A stretch of DNA of 55,727 nt, taken from an uncultured Clostridia bacterium. GTDB lineage: Bacteria; Bacillota; Clostridia; Oscillospirales; Acutalibacteraceae. Shown one piece after another: positions 54,750-55,727 of this stretch. Each line of letters opens with the position of its first letter. Positions within the stretch are counted from its first letter, which is position 1. The notes below the pieces were generated by a model. It saw only the letters and a program-made list of their open reading frames with translations, was not told where the DNA came from and did no database searches. Position numbers and translations under genes: made by a program. The stretch lies in contig CALYBL010000001.1 in assembly GCA_944412495.1 (NCBI GenBank), positions 1 to 55,727 on the forward strand, given 5' to 3'.

Positions 54750-55621
54750 AAAACACACCGAAAAATATATCCATTGAAAAATTACACCCATTTGAAAACC
54801 ACCCCTACAAGGTGCAGGATGATGAGGAAATGGAACACCTTACGGAGAGCATTTGTGAAAACGGCATTGTAACTCCCGTTATCGTCCGGCAGTTGGAAAA
54901 TACCACAGATGAATATGAGATCATATCCGGGCACCGGAGGGTTATGGCGAGCAGAAAGGCAGGGATTACTGAAATCCCTGCCTTAGTTGTTTCCCTTGAC
55001 CGTGACGCTGCGGCGGTCGTGCTGGTGGACAGCAACTTACACCGTGAGCACATTCTGCCGAGCGAGAAAGCCTTTGCCTACAAGATGAAGCTGGACGCGA
55101 TGAAGCATCAGGGCTGGCGCAGTGATTTAACTTCGGGACAAATTGTCCCGAAGTCCGATAATAACCGAACCACCGCAAAAATCGGCGAGAATATGGGAGA
55201 AAGCTATAAAACAGTTCAGCGGTATATTCGACTGACTTATCTTATCCCTGAATTCCTTGAACAGATGGACGAGGGCAGAATTGCCTTTTCCGTAGGCGTG
55301 GAGCTTTCATATCTGAACGAACAGGCGCAGTACGATGTACTGGAGCAATGTGAAATGAACGACTGCACGCCGTCCTATTCGCAGGCATTCCGGCTTCATA
55401 AGTTCGACCGTGACGGGATGCTTACCAAGGCCGTCATTCAGAGCGTTATGAGCGAGGAAAAAGCCAATCAAAAAGAAAAAGTAAGCTTCAAATACGAAGA
55501 AATCAAGCGGTTCTTCCCCGGGAACTATACACTTGCCGACATTCAAAAATCGATTATGAAACTGATTGAAGCTGACCATATGCGCCGCCAGCGAAAACGC
55601 TCCGAGCGAGATGAAAGGTAG
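54746..55621 (+). CDS. ParB/Spo0J-family partition or regulator protein
   Basis: The 291-aa protein has the ParB N-terminal CTPase-like domain (ISIEKLHPFENHPYKVQDDEEMEHLTESICENGIVTPVIVR; the GHRRVMASRKAG motif about 59-70), VVLVDSNLHREHILPSEKAFAYKMKL (about 89-114) and an HTH (GENMGESYKTVQRYIRLTYLI about 150-170). Such proteins on conjugative elements act in maintenance or regulation; no parA is visible. It overlaps the relaxase stop by four bases (ATGA). Confidence 0.88.
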   Translation: MKNTPKNISIEKLHPFENHPYKVQDDEEMEHLTESICENGIVTPVIVRQLENTTDEYEIISGHRRVMASRKAGITEIPALVVSLDRDAAAVVLVDSNLHREHILPSEKAFAYKMKLDAMKHQGWRSDLTSGQIVPKSDNNRTTAKIGENMGESYKTVQRYIRLTYLIPEFLEQMDEGRIAFSVGVELSYLNEQAQYDVLEQCEMNDCTPSYSQAFRLHKFDRDGMLTKAVIQSVMSEEKANQKEKVSFKYEEIKRFFPGNYTLADIQKSIMKLIEADHMRRQRKRSERDER

Positions 55622-55629
55622 GCGGCGTT

Positions 55630-55727
55630 ATGGAATTTGAAATGACCGCCGTATTCCATTACGGCAAGGACAGCGAAAAGCATATCCGCCGCTTTCAGGA
55701 AAAGCGGCTTGATTATGCCACCCGTGA
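55630..55727 (+). CDS. Unknown element protein (cut by right window edge)
   Basis: Only 32 residues are visible (MEFEMTAVFHYGKDSEKH onward). The start lies nine bases after parB, so it is probably in the same operon. It is too short to assign. Confidence 0.5.
   Translation, partial: MEFEMTAVFHYGKDSEKHIRRFQEKRLDYATR

Overview
This window looks like a chromosome segment of a low- to mid-GC Gram-positive anaerobe of the class Clostridia, probably an Oscillospiraceae/Ruminococcaceae-like gut bacterium. The evidence is the gene order: dnaX-ybaB-recR next to a small SRP RNA, ctsR-mcsA-mcsB-clpC with a CtsR box, the yloU(asp23)-yloV(fakA)-recG cluster, smpB near ssrA, ylmH, and typical Clostridia mobile-element genes (TnpV, DUF1413, mobC/relaxase/ParB). 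The species cannot be named from sequence alone.

Layout. 1-2350: edge of a DUF4417 gene, then a gene-poor stretch of degenerate repeats around a GNAT acetyltransferase. 2370-5730: tmRNA, then (all on the minus strand) smpB, an esterase, recR and a GtrA-type membrane protein. 6010-8570: ybaB, dnaX and the SRP RNA. 8736-18640: rpsD, a histidine phosphatase, the metF / MetH-reactivation-domain / metH methionine set (MetH split into separate genes), cca, murC and tRNA-Ser(GCU). 18640-22500: an AT-richer island with stacked terminators, a P-loop protein, a TM2 protein, a zinc-ribbon/Ltp-repeat protein and a small membrane protein. 22510-27410: the CtsR-controlled protein quality-control operon. 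27500-32350: a repeat-like element, DUF1848, ylmH, a 1-kb empty stretch, and a cluster of a degenerate Nudix protein, a DUF2975 protein and a lipoprotein. 32533-39308: recG, a GNAT, fakA, asp23 and an orphan family-5 solute-binding lipoprotein. 39970 to the right edge: a composite mobile region with an IS200/IS605 remnant, an Xre regulator, TnpV, a large surface-protein operon, a tyrosine recombinase, a sigma-like factor, a candidate oriT, mobC, relaxase and ParB.

The most striking system is at 41.7-51.4 kb. Five minus-strand genes form one operon: a DUF1413 protein, an unknown 114-aa protein, a 1505-aa GLUG/Ig-repeat/cohesin/dockerin protein, a 310-aa cohesin/Ig/dockerin protein, and a 763-aa cohesin-like, cysteine-repeat, wall-anchored protein. 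Upstream lies a 227-bp segment bounded by 26-bp inverted repeats (25/26 identical) and carrying a strong sigma-A promoter. A tyrosine recombinase gene sits immediately beside it. As assembled, the promoter points away from the operon and straight into an intrinsic terminator (OFF); inversion would aim it at the operon (ON). I read this as a phase-variable, possibly cellulosome-like surface complex carried on a mobilizable element. The repeats, promoter, terminator and domains are visible in the sequence; the switching, the assembly of the proteins on each other and their role are inferred.

A second unexplained pattern is a family of about 35-bp GC-rich palindromes with T-tracts (five copies, all in the first 20 kb), several placed as terminators behind tRNA-Ser.
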